Positions 17,212-26,137 of a DNA stretch of 64,000 nt are shown here, piece after piece. Origin of the DNA: Glycomyces artemisiae (GTDB lineage: Bacteria > Actinomycetota > Actinomycetes > Mycobacteriales > Micromonosporaceae); assembly GCF_003002955.1 (NCBI RefSeq), contig NZ_PVTJ01000001.1, forward strand, positions 310,001 through 374,000, in the 5' to 3' direction. The notes under the pieces are model-generated. The model worked only from the letters and a program-made list of their open reading frames with translations, was not told the DNA's origin and did no database searches. Within the stretch, counting starts at the first letter, position 1. Each line of letters starts with the position of its first letter. Made by a program: the position numbers and the translations under genes.

Positions 17212-17781
17212 ATGCAGCACCGGCTCATCGTCGTCACCGACCGGCACGGGTGCCCGCGCCCGCTCGCCGACCAGGTCGCGCTCGCCCTCCGCGGCGGGCC
17301 GTTCGCCCTCGTCCTGCGCGACAAGGACCTCCCGTGGGAGGAGCGCCACCGCTTGGCCGCCGAACTGGGCATCCTCGTCGCCGAGTACGGCGGCGTCCTC
17401 ATCGTCGCCGACCCCGAGGCTCCGGTGGCCGCCGCGCACCTCTCGGCCGCCCGGGCCGTCCCCGACCCGCGGCCGGTCCTGGTCGGCCGGTCCGTCCACG
17501 CGGGCGAGCCGATCGACCCCGGCCTGGACTACTGCACGTACTCGCCGGTGTGGCCCAGCGGCTCGAAGCCGGGCTACGGCCCGGCGATCGGGCCCGCCGC
17601 GCTGGCCGAGGTCTGCGCGGCGAGCCCGGTCCCGGTGTACGCGCTCGGCGGCGTGGACGGCCCGGACCGGGCCCTCGCCGCAAGGGAGGCGGGTGCGGCG
17701 GGGGTCGCGGTCATGGGGCAGGTCATGCACGCCGAGGACCCGGAGCACGAGATCCGCGCGCTCCGGGGCGCACTGGTCTGA
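17212..17781 (+). CDS. Thiamine phosphate synthase-like protein (ThiE/TenI)
   Basis: A 189-residue TIM-barrel protein of the ThiE/TenI superfamily. It starts with the strand HRLIVVTDRHGC and contains LVLRDKDLPWEERHRLAAEL (matching the R-x-K-D phosphate and substrate region), YCTYSPVWPSGSKPGYGP (compare the TxSK loop) and VPVYALGGVDG. ThiE joins the thiamine pyrimidine and thiazole halves, while TenI-like members act in thiazole tautomerisation. The protein is slightly short and no thiamine genes lie nearby, so the exact role is open. It converges with the beta-glucosidase gene only nine bases from its stop. Confidence 0.78.
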   Translation: MQHRLIVVTDRHGCPRPLADQVALALRGGPFALVLRDKDLPWEERHRLAAELGILVAEYGGVLIVADPEAPVAAAHLSAARAVPDPRPVLVGRSVHAGEPIDPGLDYCTYSPVWPSGSKPGYGPAIGPAALAEVCAASPVPVYALGGVDGPDRALAAREAGAAGVAVMGQVMHAEDPEHEIRALRGALV

Positions 17782-17790
17782 ACGGCGCCG

Positions 17791-19137
17791 CTAGCGGTCG
17801 AGGCCGTTGGCGGCGATGACCTTCGAGTAGAACTTCGCGCTCGACTTCGGGGTGCGCTGCTGGGTCGCGTAGTCGACGTGGACGATGCCGAAGCGCTTGT
17901 CGTACCCGAAGGCCCACTCGAAGTTGTCCATGAGCGACCAGGCGGTGTAGCCGCGCACGTCGGCCCCGGCCTCGATCGCGTCGTGGACGGCCGCGATGTG
18001 GGAGCGCAGGTAGGCGACACGCTCGACGTCGTCGACCTCGCCGTCCTCCCCGGGCCCGGTCGGGTAGGCCGCGCCGTTCTCGGTGACCATCGTGGCGACG
18101 CCGTAGTCCTTGTGGAGGCGCACCAGCAGGTCGGTCAGGCCGGTGGCGTCGATCGCCCAGCCCATGTCGGTGTACTCAAGGCCCTCGGGGGTGTAGTTCT
18201 CCACGTTGAAGGTGCCGGGGCCGACCGGGCTCTCGGGCACGCCGGCCTTGGCGCGCACCCAGGTCGGGCTGTAGTAGTTGACGCCGAGCAGGTCGATCGG
18301 CTGGTTGATCGCCTCCAGGTCGCCGTCCTGCACGAACGACCAGTCGGTGTGGTGCTGCGTGCGCGCCAGGACCTCCGCGGGGTACTCGCCGCGCAGGATC
18401 GGGTCGAAGAACACGCGGTTGGCGATGCCGTCGACGGTCTGCACCGCCTCCTCCTCGCCGCGGACCTGCGTCGGGTTGAGCACGATCGACACCTGCTCCG
18501 CCCCGGCGGCGCGCAGCGCCTGCACGGCGAGGCCGTGACCGAGGTTGAGGTGGTGGACGGCGGCGAGCGCGGCGGCGGGCTCGGTGCGGCCCGGCGCGTG
18601 GTGGCCGTTGCCGTAGCCGAGGTACGCGGAGCACCACGGCTCGTTCAGGGTCCACCAGGTGTGGACGCGGTCGGAGAGGCGGGCGCCGACGATCGCGGCG
18701 TACTCGCCGAACCGCTCGGCGGTCGCGCGCTCGGGCCAGCCGCCGCGGTCCTCCAGGTTCTGGGGGAGGTCCCAGTGGTAGAGCGTCGGCATGGGCTTGA
18801 TCCCGGCCGCGACGAGCTTGTCGACGAGGCGGTCGTAGAAGTCGAGCCCGGCGGGGTTCGCGGGCCCGGAGCCGTCGGGCTGGATGCGCGGCCACGCGAT
18901 CGAGAACCGGTAGGTGTCGACGCCGAGCGAGGCCATGAGCGCCACGTCCTCGTCGACCCGGTGGTAGTGGTCGCAGGCGACGGCCCCGGACTGGCCGCGC
19001 CACGTCTTCCCCGGCGTCGCCGAGAACGTGTCCCAGATGGACGGGCCCCGGCCGTCCTCGTTCGCCGCCCCCTCGATCTGGTAGGAGGCCGTCGCGGTCC
19101 CCCACAGGAATCCCTCGGGGAAGGTCAGCTGCGTCAT
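17791..19137 (-). CDS. Beta-glucosidase, glycoside hydrolase family 1
   Basis: A 448-residue cytosolic GH1 enzyme. The acid/base glutamate lies in TLNEPW (near residue 165) and the nucleophile in VTENG (near residue 352). The N-terminal [15 protein letters not shown] block is diagnostic. It hydrolyses beta-glucosides such as cellobiose after uptake. It is divergent from a CUT1 sugar ABC transporter, and a CebR-like operator half-covers its promoter region, so induction by a beta-glucoside is likely. The start ATG 19137 has GGTGCC/GAAAGG-like purines upstream. Confidence 0.94.
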   Translation of the reverse strand: MTQLTFPEGFLWGTATASYQIEGAANEDGRGPSIWDTFSATPGKTWRGQSGAVACDHYHRVDEDVALMASLGVDTYRFSIAWPRIQPDGSGPANPAGLDFYDRLVDKLVAAGIKPMPTLYHWDLPQNLEDRGGWPERATAERFGEYAAIVGARLSDRVHTWWTLNEPWCSAYLGYGNGHHAPGRTEPAAALAAVHHLNLGHGLAVQALRAAGAEQVSIVLNPTQVRGEEEAVQTVDGIANRVFFDPILRGEYPAEVLARTQHHTDWSFVQDGDLEAINQPIDLLGVNYYSPTWVRAKAGVPESPVGPGTFNVENYTPEGLEYTDMGWAIDATGLTDLLVRLHKDYGVATMVTENGAAYPTGPGEDGEVDDVERVAYLRSHIAAVHDAIEAGADVRGYTAWSLMDNFEWAFGYDKRFGIVHVDYATQQRTPKSSAKFYSKVIAANGLDR

Positions 19138-19229
19138 CGGATGGCACCTTTCTCCGCCGCGCGACCGGGTTCCTCCGCGGCGCGGCGCTGGATGGAAACG
19201 AGTTGCCGGGCTCCGGAATGATACGCCAC

Positions 19230-19243
19230 TGGAATCGCTCCCA
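19230..19243. promoter_or_regulatory. CebR-like (LacI-family) operator upstream of the beta-glucosidase
   Basis: TGGAATCGCTCCCA matches the known cellobiose-repressor palindrome TGGGAGCGCTCCCA at 12 of 14 positions; one half-site is perfect. It lies 93 bases upstream of the GH1 start. On the minus strand TATCAT follows it closely and could be the -10 element. The remaining divergent gap (19138-19471) holds no gene, but a TTGACA at about 19308 could be the transporter -35. No LacI-family gene is present in the window. Confidence 0.6.
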
Positions 19244-19471
19244 TCGAACAGGGAGGGACAGATATCGATCCAATCGCGCCCGGTAACGATTCAGCAATGC
19301 ACACTTGACATTCACTGTTACCCAGAGCACCATTGCCAGCGTCGCCACGACGGCGGGTCAGGCAGCCCCTACCTGGTGTGGGACCGATGAGAGCGGTTTC
19401 ACCGAAGGCCGGGGGCAGGGAGGCAGCCGCCCAGCCGGGCGCACGAAACCTGCGAAGAGAGGGAAACCCCG

Positions 19472-20803
19472 ATGAGCAAGACCCGACGAATCACCTGCCT
19501 AGCGGCTGCCGCCAGCGTCATCGCGCTCGCCGCGGCGGCGTGCGGCGCACCCGAGGAGGACGGCGACGACCGCGGAGCCCTCCCGGACGACGCCACCGAC
19601 TGCGCCAACTACGAGCAGTACGGCGACCTCGAAGGCGAGACCGTGTCCATCATGGGCTCGATCCTCGACGCCGAAGCCGACGAGATGCAGGAGGCCTGGT
19701 CCTACTTCGAGTCCTGCACCGGCGCCACCATCGAGTACGAGGGCACCGCCCAGTTCGAGGCCGACATGAAGGTCCGCGTCGACGGCGGCAACGCCCCCGA
19801 CATCGCGCTCTTCCCGCAGCCCGGCCTCATGTCCCAGTTCAAGGACGACCTCGTTCCCGCGTCCGACGAGCTCAGCGCGCTCGCGACCGAGGGCTGGACC
19901 GAGGACTGGCTCAACTACGGCACCATCGACGGCACGCTCTACGCGGCCCCGAACTCCTCGAACGCCAAGTCGTTCATCTGGTACTCGCCGTCCTTCTTCG
20001 CCGACAACGGCTACGAGGTCCCGCAGACCTGGGACGAGCTGATCGCCCTGTCGGACACCATCGCCGAGTCCGGCGTCACGCCGTGGTGCGCGGGCTTCGA
20101 GTCCGGCGGCGCCACCGGCTGGCCCGGCACCGACTGGATCGAGGACATCGTGCTCCGCGAGGGCACCGACGTGTACGACCAGTGGGTGAGCCACGAGATC
20201 CCGTTCAACGACCCGCAGATCGTCACCGCGATCGACAAGGCCGGCTCGATCCTCCAGAACGAGGACTACATCTTCAACGGGACCGACACGATCTCCACGA
20301 CCGCGTTCCAGACCGCGGGCCACCCGATCCTCGACGGCTCCTGCGCCTTCTACCGGATGGCGTCCTTCTACGGCGCCATGTGGCCCGAGGGCACCACGGT
20401 CGCCGAGGACGGCGACGTGTTCGCGTTCCGCTTCCCCGAGTCCAACGAGGGCGACAACACCATGCTCGTCGGCGGCGAGTTCGTGGCCGCGTTCAGCGAC
20501 TCCGAGGCCACCGAGGCGACCCGCCAGTTCCTCGCCTCCGAGCTGTACCACAACTCGCGCCTCCAGACCGGCCCGTGGAGCACCGCCCGCCAGGGCGTCG
20601 ACCCGGCCAACGCCACCACGCCGATCAACCAGTTCGCGACCGAGATCCTGACCGACCCGGCCGTCACCGTCCGCTTCGACGGCTCGGACCTCATGCCCGG
20701 CGAGGTCGGCGCCTCGTCCTTCTGGACCGGCATGGTCGAGTGGGCCGACGGGGCCAAGGACTCCCAGCAGATGGCCGACGACATCGAGAACTCCTGGCCG
20801 TAG
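19472..20803 (+). CDS. Sugar ABC transporter solute-binding lipoprotein
   Basis: A 443-residue family-1 extracellular solute-binding protein of the CUT1 type. The signal peptide ends in a lipobox-like ALAAAAC, so Cys24 would be lipidated. The mature part has the binding-protein pattern (ADMKVRVDGGNAPDIALFPQ; IWYSPSFFADNGYEVPQTWD). It delivers an oligosaccharide to the two downstream permeases. The linked GH1 enzyme suggests a beta-glucoside, though alpha-glucoside binding proteins look similar. GAGAGGG lies upstream of the ATG. Confidence 0.9.
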   Translation: MSKTRRITCLAAAASVIALAAAACGAPEEDGDDRGALPDDATDCANYEQYGDLEGETVSIMGSILDAEADEMQEAWSYFESCTGATIEYEGTAQFEADMKVRVDGGNAPDIALFPQPGLMSQFKDDLVPASDELSALATEGWTEDWLNYGTIDGTLYAAPNSSNAKSFIWYSPSFFADNGYEVPQTWDELIALSDTIAESGVTPWCAGFESGGATGWPGTDWIEDIVLREGTDVYDQWVSHEIPFNDPQIVTAIDKAGSILQNEDYIFNGTDTISTTAFQTAGHPILDGSCAFYRMASFYGAMWPEGTTVAEDGDVFAFRFPESNEGDNTMLVGGEFVAAFSDSEATEATRQFLASELYHNSRLQTGPWSTARQGVDPANATTPINQFATEILTDPAVTVRFDGSDLMPGEVGASSFWTGMVEWADGAKDSQQMADDIENSWP

Positions 20804-20886
20804 CCCCGGCCTGAGCCTTCGATGCCGGACCGGACGGGACCCTCGGGCCCCGTCCGGTCCGGCACCCGGACACCTGGAGTCACAAC

Positions 20887-21861
20887 GTGCAACTCTCAGA
20901 TCTCACCGAGCGGTTCGGACTGCTGGCCGTCGGCCTCGTGGTCTTCGCCGCCGTCCTCCTGGCCCTCTACGGGCTCGCCGAACTCGCCTCGCGCCGCAAC
21001 CGCAGCCGCGTCGTCGCCGCGGTGTTCCTGGCCCCGGCCGTCATCTTCCTGCTCGTAGGGCTCGTCTACCCGGCGGTGCGCACCGTCGCCATGTCGTTCT
21101 ACAACGGCGACGGCACCGAGTTCATCGGCCTGGACAACTACGCCTGGGCGGTCTCGGACCCCGACGCCCTCCAGACGCTCATCAACACCGCGCTGTGGAT
21201 CGTCATCGTCCCGCTGCTGTCGACCGCGCTCGGCCTGCTGTACGCGGTGCTCATCGACGGCAGGCGCGGCGAGCGCACCTACAAGGCGCTCGTCTTCCTC
21301 CCCATGGGCATCTCCTTCGTGGGCGCCTCGATCATCTGGAAGTTCGTCTACCAGTACGAGGCGTCGGGCGACCAGACCGGCCTGCTCAACCAGATCGTCG
21401 TCTGGTTCGGGAACGACCCGATCAACTGGCTCAACGAGGCGCCCTGGAACAACCTCCTGCTCATGGTCGTCCTGGTGTGGATCGAGGTCGGCTTCGCGAC
21501 CGTGGTCCTCTCGGCCGCGCTCAAGGGCGTCCCGACCGAGATCGTGGAGGCCGCCCGCATCGACGGCGCCAGCCCGGCCGAGATCTTCTGGAACGTCACC
21601 GTGCCCTCGATCCGCTCGGCCATCGTCGTCGTCGCCGTCACCGTCTTCATCGCCACGCTCAAGCTGTTCGACATCGTGCGGGCCATGACCGGCGGCCACC
21701 ACGGCACCGACGTCCTCGCCCACAACATGTGGGACCAGGCGTTCCGACTCGGCAACGACGGGCGCGGCGCGACCATGGCCGTCCTGCTGTTCCTGCTCGT
21801 CATCCCCGTCGTCATCTACCAGGTGCGCAACATGCGCCGCCAGGAACTGGAGGCCCGATGA
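20887..21861 (+). CDS. Sugar ABC transporter permease 1 (CUT1, MalF-like)
   Basis: A 324-residue membrane protein with an N-terminal helix not usual in the shortest MalF homologues, followed by six core helices. The coupling EAA loop reads EAARIDGASPAEIFWNVTVP near residue 220. The start is GTG 20887 with GGAG seven bases upstream. Its stop overlaps the start of the second permease (ATGA), so the two are translationally coupled. The transport ATPase is not encoded here and is probably a shared MsiK-type protein. Confidence 0.92.
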   Translation: MQLSDLTERFGLLAVGLVVFAAVLLALYGLAELASRRNRSRVVAAVFLAPAVIFLLVGLVYPAVRTVAMSFYNGDGTEFIGLDNYAWAVSDPDALQTLINTALWIVIVPLLSTALGLLYAVLIDGRRGERTYKALVFLPMGISFVGASIIWKFVYQYEASGDQTGLLNQIVVWFGNDPINWLNEAPWNNLLLMVVLVWIEVGFATVVLSAALKGVPTEIVEAARIDGASPAEIFWNVTVPSIRSAIVVVAVTVFIATLKLFDIVRAMTGGHHGTDVLAHNMWDQAFRLGNDGRGATMAVLLFLLVIPVVIYQVRNMRRQELEAR

Positions 21862-22823
21862 GCACCGGCACGACCAGCCCCGACACCGAGGCCGCCCCGA
21901 AGCCCCCGACCATCGGCGAGAGCCGCGGGGACCGCCTGCGCCGGGTCCTCGGCAGCCGCCTCGGCTCCGTCCTGGCGATCGTCATCGCCGCGGTCTGGAC
22001 GGTCCCGACGCTCGGGCTCTTCATCTCGTCGCTGCGTCCCGAGGACGACATCCGCGAGACCGGCTGGTGGACGATCTTCAGCAACCCGTCGTTCACGCTG
22101 GACACCTACAACTACGTCCTCTACTCGACGTCGCAGGGCGGCGGGCTCATCCGCAACCTGATCAACACCGTCGTCATCACCATCCCCGGCGTGCTCGTCC
22201 CGGTGGCCTTCGCGGCCATGGCCGCCTACGCCCTGGCATGGATCGACTTCCGCGGCCGGAACCTCCTGTACCTCGCGATCTTCGCGCTCCAGGTGGTCCC
22301 GCTGCAACTGGCGCTCATCCCGCTGCTGTCCTTCTTCAGCCAGGGGCTCCACATCGGATCGGTCACCATCATGCCGGCGTGGGAGCTGAGCGGGGTGGAG
22401 ACGATCGTCCAGGTGTGGATCGCCCACTCGATCTTCGGCCTGCCGCTGGCGATCTTCCTGCTGCACAACTTCATGCGGGAACTGCCGGCCGACGTCATGG
22501 AGGCCGCCCGGATCGACGGCGCGAGCCACTCGCAGATCTTCCGACAGGTGGTCCTGCCGCTGGTGACGCCCGCGCTGGCCTCGATCGGGATCTTCCAGTT
22601 CCTGTGGGTGTGGAACGACTTCCTGGTCGGCCGCACCTTCGGCGGCGGCGAGTCGACGCGGCCGCTCACGGCCGTCCTCGGCGACATGGCCGGGACGTGG
22701 GGCTTCAGCTGGACGCGGCTCCCGGCCGCGGCCTTCATCGCGATCATCGTGCCCCTGGTGGTGTTCCTGCTGCTCCAGCGCTACTTCGTGCGCGGGCTGC
22801 TCGCGGGCTCCGTCAAGGGCTAG
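21858..22823 (+). CDS. Sugar ABC transporter permease 2 (CUT1, MalG-like)
   Basis: A 321-residue membrane protein with six helices and the EAA loop EAARIDGASHSQIFRQVVLP near residue 215. The cytosolic N-terminus of about 35 residues is polar. It starts at ATG 21858 inside the stop of the first permease. It completes the binding protein-permease-permease set, and a strong terminator follows directly, so the operon has no ATPase gene. Confidence 0.93.
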   Translation: MSTGTTSPDTEAAPKPPTIGESRGDRLRRVLGSRLGSVLAIVIAAVWTVPTLGLFISSLRPEDDIRETGWWTIFSNPSFTLDTYNYVLYSTSQGGGLIRNLINTVVITIPGVLVPVAFAAMAAYALAWIDFRGRNLLYLAIFALQVVPLQLALIPLLSFFSQGLHIGSVTIMPAWELSGVETIVQVWIAHSIFGLPLAIFLLHNFMRELPADVMEAARIDGASHSQIFRQVVLPLVTPALASIGIFQFLWVWNDFLVGRTFGGGESTRPLTAVLGDMAGTWGFSWTRLPAAAFIAIIVPLVVFLLLQRYFVRGLLAGSVKG

Positions 22824-22833
22824 CGGCGAACTC

Positions 22834-22867
22834 AGAGCGGGGAGGGGCCGGTGCCCCTCCCCGCTCT
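22834..22867. terminator. Strong bidirectional hairpin terminator
   Basis: A fifteen-base-pair perfect stem (AGAGCGGGGAGGGGC and its complement) has a CGGT loop. It lies between the permease stop and the stop of the converging phospholipase D-like gene. Confidence 0.8.
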
Positions 22868-22871
22868 CGCG

Positions 22872-23978
22872 CTATCTGGCGCCGCGCCACAGCTCCTGGA
22901 AGAACTCCGCGTACAGGTCCGCGACCGCCTGGTTGGAGACGCGCAGCAGGTTGTCGTCGGCGTGCTTCATCGCGTTGCCCTGGAGGTTGTGCGTGCCGGT
23001 CCACACCACCGCACGGCGGGTGCCCCCGAAGTACGCCTCCGCGACGATGAACTTGCTCCGCATCGAGTCGTGCACGCGCACATTGGAAGCGCCGAGCTTG
23101 TCCTCCAGCCACCCGGGACTGCTCGTGGCAGCGTCGAGGACCACGACCCGCACCTGGCACCCGAGCCCCTGGATCCGGTCGAGCTCCGCGCGCACCGCGG
23201 GCCGGTTGGACTGGAAGTTCGCGTGCCCCACCAGGACCCGGTCGCCGTCGCCGCACTTGGTGATCTCGCCGAGCTGCTCCGCCACCGGGTCGGGCCCGCG
23301 CGGGAACACCCACGCCCGCGCGAGGTCGGTGGTGGTCGCCTTGTTCTTGTCGGTCCACCCGTCCCAGTTCCCGGCGTACAGGCGGCTCCAGAACCCGCTG
23401 TAGAAGTCGTACAGCGCCCGGTCGCCGTGGACGCCGAGCATGTTGTTCGCCTGCGTCGTGTGCGAGCGCACGAAGCTGAGGCTCGTCACGAGCACCGTGG
23501 GCTCGCCGCCCTTGTCGATGAGGAAGAACCGGTTGTGGTCGGGGCCCTTGCGGGTCCCGTCGGCGTTCGGCAGGCACCCGCCCTTGCACTGCTTGACCTG
23601 CACGCCCGCGTTCTTCAGCTTCCTGATGACCGGGTCGTTCGCGGTGGGCTTGGAGCTGAGCTGCCCGACGACGGCCCGCACGTCGACCCCGCGGCCCTCG
23701 GCGGCGACCATGGCCTCGGCCAGCGGCGTCACCGGCTGGTCCAGCGACCACTGGTAGACCGCGGCCCTGACGGTGTCGCCCTTGCCGGTGGCGTTGATCT
23801 GCCTGACGATCTCGTTGATGATCGTGCTGTCCTTGCGCTCGCCGCCCGGGTTGGCGCGGCACACCGTGTAGGCGCCGGTGCGGACGCACCCGGTGACCCC
23901 GGCCTGCGCCGGGGCGGGCACCACGGCGGCCATGAGGAAGGCGCCGGCGGCGGCCAGCGCGAGGAGCTTGCGGTTCAT
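22872..23978 (-). CDS. Secreted phospholipase D-like protein with altered HKD motifs
   Basis: A 368-residue exported protein. The signal peptide (NRKLLALAAAGAFLMAAVVP, ending PAPAQA) precedes two PLD-like halves. The first motif reads HNRFFLID instead of HxKxxxxD, with Arg in place of Lys. The second reads RSKFIVAE, with Arg in place of His and Glu in place of Asp. The following GTHNLQGNAMKHADDN block is typical of the PLD fold. The start is ATG 23978, with AGGAG eight bases upstream; an upstream ATG at 24008 is less likely. Without the second catalytic His the usual phosphodiesterase chemistry may be lost or changed. The extracellular role is unknown. Confidence 0.85.
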   Translation of the reverse strand: MNRKLLALAAAGAFLMAAVVPAPAQAGVTGCVRTGAYTVCRANPGGERKDSTIINEIVRQINATGKGDTVRAAVYQWSLDQPVTPLAEAMVAAEGRGVDVRAVVGQLSSKPTANDPVIRKLKNAGVQVKQCKGGCLPNADGTRKGPDHNRFFLIDKGGEPTVLVTSLSFVRSHTTQANNMLGVHGDRALYDFYSGFWSRLYAGNWDGWTDKNKATTTDLARAWVFPRGPDPVAEQLGEITKCGDGDRVLVGHANFQSNRPAVRAELDRIQGLGCQVRVVVLDAATSSPGWLEDKLGASNVRVHDSMRSKFIVAEAYFGGTRRAVVWTGTHNLQGNAMKHADDNLLRVSNQAVADLYAEFFQELWRGAR

Positions 23979-24014
23979 GCCAGGACTCCTGTCGGTCGTA
24001 CTGGACATGAAGAT

Positions 24015-24031
24015 GTCACGTCTTACGTGAC
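24015..24031. promoter_or_regulatory. Perfect inverted repeat upstream of the PLD-like gene
   Basis: GTCACGT-CTT-ACGTGAC is a seven-base perfect inverted repeat 37 bases upstream of the start codon, a position suited to an operator or activator site. The binding factor is unknown. Confidence 0.45.
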
Positions 24032-24210
24032 GCGGGGAGACTTCTGTCGGCTACAGGACGTTCGGCGAGGTAGGGCGGTCACGGCCGTGTAATTTCCACC
24101 AGGGCGAAATCGCGTTGTTGTCAGGCGGATTCCTGGAAACGTCGGTCGGATAGCCGACGGTCTCTCGACAATTGAAGGAGCAACCCGGAATTCGTCGTCA
24201 GGAGAGACCC

Positions 24211-24450
24211 ATGAGCTCGTACGCGGCAAGTGAACTGCCAGAGGAGTTCCGGCAGACGCTCACCGATCCGGTGAAGCAGGACTCCGAACACGATGAGCCC
24301 CAGGTCCTCGCGGAGGACCAGCCCCGCCAGCCCGAACTGGCCGGCAACGCCTGGCTGCTGCTGGGCATCCTCCTCCTGGTCGCGGTGGGCGTCCTGATGC
24401 TCCTCATCTTCGCGTCGGGCGGCAACGCCGACTCGTCGATGATGCTCTGA
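24211..24450 (+). CDS. Small single-pass membrane protein
   Basis: A 79-residue protein. The first half is acidic and polar (PEEFRQTLTDPVKQDSEHDE) and the second half contains one membrane helix (AWLLLGILLLVAVGVLMLLI) followed by a short Gly/Ser/Met tail. AGGAG precedes the ATG. It belongs to no family I recognise. It lies about 75 bases upstream of ribF, so it may be co-transcribed or independent. Confidence 0.65.
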   Translation: MSSYAASELPEEFRQTLTDPVKQDSEHDEPQVLAEDQPRQPELAGNAWLLLGILLLVAVGVLMLLIFASGGNADSSMML

Positions 24451-24526
24451 CGGGCGCCGAGCGAGAACCCTCACTGCGGTCGCGTCCGGATGGCCGCCGC
24501 CGTCCGGCAGTGAGAAGATCGTCCAC

Positions 24527-25456
24527 GTGGAAACCTGGCGTGGAATAGACGCGACTCCCGAGGGCTGGCCCGCATCCGTCGTCGCGATCGGCGTGTTCGA
24601 CGGCGTGCACCGCGGCCACGCCGCGCTCGTCCGCACGGCCGCGAAGGCCGCCGCGGAGCGCGAGGCGCGCTGCGTCGTCGTCACCTTCGACCCGCACCCG
24701 ACGGCCGTGGTCGCGCCGCACGCGGTCCCGGCCCAGCTCGCGTCCGTCGACCGCCGCATCGAGCTCCTCGAATCGCTCGGCGTCGACGCGGTGTGCGTGC
24801 TGCCGTTCACGAAGGAGCTGTCGCAGCTCAGTCCCGAGTACTTCGTGCGCCACGTCCTCGTCGGCGGCCTCCACGCGAAGGCCGTCGTCGTCGGCGAGAA
24901 CTGGCGCTTCGGCCACAAGGCCGCCGGGAACGTCGAGACCCTCGCCGAACTCGGCGCCGAGTACGGCTTCGAGGTCCTCCCGCAGGCGCTCACCGCCGAC
25001 GACGAGGTGTACTCGTCCACCCGCGTGCGCAAGCTCGTCGCCGAGGGGGACGTGGCCGCGGCCGCCGAGGTCCTCGGCCGCGACTTCGGCGTCGAGGGCA
25101 CCGTGGTCCACGGCGAGGGCCGCGGCGGCACGGCGCTCGGCTTCCCGACCGCGAACCTCGACGTCCCCGCCGGGATGGCGATCCCCGCCGACGGCGTCTA
25201 CGCGGGCTGGTTCTGCCGCGGCTCCCAGCGGCTGCCCGCCGCGATCAGCGTCGGCACGAACCCGACCTTCCAGGGCTCGGCCCGCACGGTCGAGGCCTAC
25301 ATCCTCGACTTCGACGGCGACCTCTACGGCGAGCACGTGCGCCTCGACTTCACCGCCCGCCTGCGCGGCCAGGTCGCCTTCACCGGCATGGAGCCGCTGA
25401 TCAAGCAGATCGAGACGGACGTCGCAGACACCCGCCGGGCCTTGGAGCTGGAGTAA
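24527..25456 (+). CDS. ribF: Bifunctional riboflavin kinase / FAD synthetase
   Basis: A 309-residue enzyme making FMN and FAD from riboflavin. The N-terminal nucleotidyltransferase domain has GVFDGVHRGH (residues about 23-32) and YSSTRVRKLVAEGD. The C-terminal flavokinase domain has GEGRGGTALGFPTANLD, with the PTAN ATP/Mg motif, and VEAYILDFDGDLYG. The start is GTG 24527. Its place before rpsO and pnp is the conserved actinobacterial order. Confidence 0.96.
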   Translation: METWRGIDATPEGWPASVVAIGVFDGVHRGHAALVRTAAKAAAEREARCVVVTFDPHPTAVVAPHAVPAQLASVDRRIELLESLGVDAVCVLPFTKELSQLSPEYFVRHVLVGGLHAKAVVVGENWRFGHKAAGNVETLAELGAEYGFEVLPQALTADDEVYSSTRVRKLVAEGDVAAAAEVLGRDFGVEGTVVHGEGRGGTALGFPTANLDVPAGMAIPADGVYAGWFCRGSQRLPAAISVGTNPTFQGSARTVEAYILDFDGDLYGEHVRLDFTARLRGQVAFTGMEPLIKQIETDVADTRRALELE

Positions 25457-25544
25457 CGCCCCTGCTACCCTGGCAAGGTTGCAATCGACCAGCCTGCTGG
25501 ACACCGCGGACTGGCCTTGAATCGAAATGGAAGGGTGTTCGAAC

Positions 25545-25820
25545 ATGGCGCTCGACGCTGTCAAGAAGGCCGAGATCATCAAGGAGTACGCCACCTCTGA
25601 GGGCGACTCCGGCTCGACCGACGTGCAGGTGGCGATCCTGACCCACCGCATCAAGGAGCTCACGGCTCACGTCCAGACGCACAAGCACGACCACCACTCG
25701 CGTCGTGGCCTGCTGCTGCTGGTCGGCAAGCGCCGCCGCCTCCTCAAGTACCTGAAGAAGGAAGACATCGCGCGCTACCGCGGCCTCATCGAGCGCCTCG
25801 GCATCCGCGACAACGCCTAA
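25545..25820 (+). CDS. rpsO: 30S ribosomal protein S15
   Basis: This 91-residue protein binds the central domain of 16S rRNA early in small-subunit assembly. Diagnostic blocks are [17 protein letters not shown] and [19 protein letters not shown]. The ATG at 25545 (MALDAVKK) with GGAAGGGTG upstream gives the family length; an in-frame start at 25527 is rejected. It is followed by a terminator-like hairpin and then the pnp leader. Confidence 0.98.
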   Translation: MALDAVKKAEIIKEYATSEGDSGSTDVQVAILTHRIKELTAHVQTHKHDHHSRRGLLLLVGKRRRLLKYLKKEDIARYRGLIERLGIRDNA

Positions 25821-25837
25821 ACGCAGACTTGACGACA

Positions 25838-25864
25838 GGGAGCGCCCCGCACCGGGACGCTCCC
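25838..25864 (+). terminator. Hairpin after rpsO
   Basis: GGGAGCG and CGCTCCC pair, and the stem extends inward with one mismatch (CCCG/CGGG). It is followed by TTCGCC. It likely ends most rpsO transcripts or limits readthrough into pnp. Confidence 0.65.
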
Positions 25865-25931
25865 TTCGCCGTGCCCGGCGCCGCCGTTATCCCGCCTCAC
25901 TTTCGCTTCGCGGCTGCCGCCGCGTCGGCCG

Positions 25932-25943
25932 GGTAACGTAAGG
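25932..25943 (+). promoter_or_regulatory. Putative pnp promoter -10 region
   Basis: GGTAACGTAAGG contains TAACGT, which fits the TANNNT -10 form. The identical twelve bases occur just upstream of ftsK (38932-38943). Transcription from here would give a pnp leader of about 190 bases. No clear -35 element is seen. Confidence 0.4.
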
Positions 25944-25946
25944 TGG

Positions 25947-26137
25947 CAGTTGAGCAACACGCTCCACCGCAGCGCCTCGTGCGAGGCGCGGCGCGGCCCG
26001 CCTGAGACCGCACCGGTCCTCGGTAGTGGCATCCGGATCACCCCGCGAGGGGGCAGGACATCCGAGTGCTTCGATCGAAGACCGGAAAGCGTGGCGGGAG
26101 ACGCGCTTCCCGAACTACACAAGGAGATCGACACTCT
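25947..26137 (+). ncRNA. Structured pnp leader, candidate Actino-pnp RNA
   Basis: The 5' region of pnp is long and strongly structured. GCGCCTC/GAGGCGC forms a local hairpin near 25972-25989. The core 26013-26085 is closed by CCGGTC/GACCGG, with a nested CTCGG/CCGAG pair and an inner CCCC/GGGG hairpin. A conserved RNA motif upstream of actinobacterial pnp genes (Actino-pnp) is established, and position and structure fit it. The likely role is autoregulation of PNPase at the level of mRNA stability or translation. Exact agreement with the covariance model was not tested. Confidence 0.65.
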
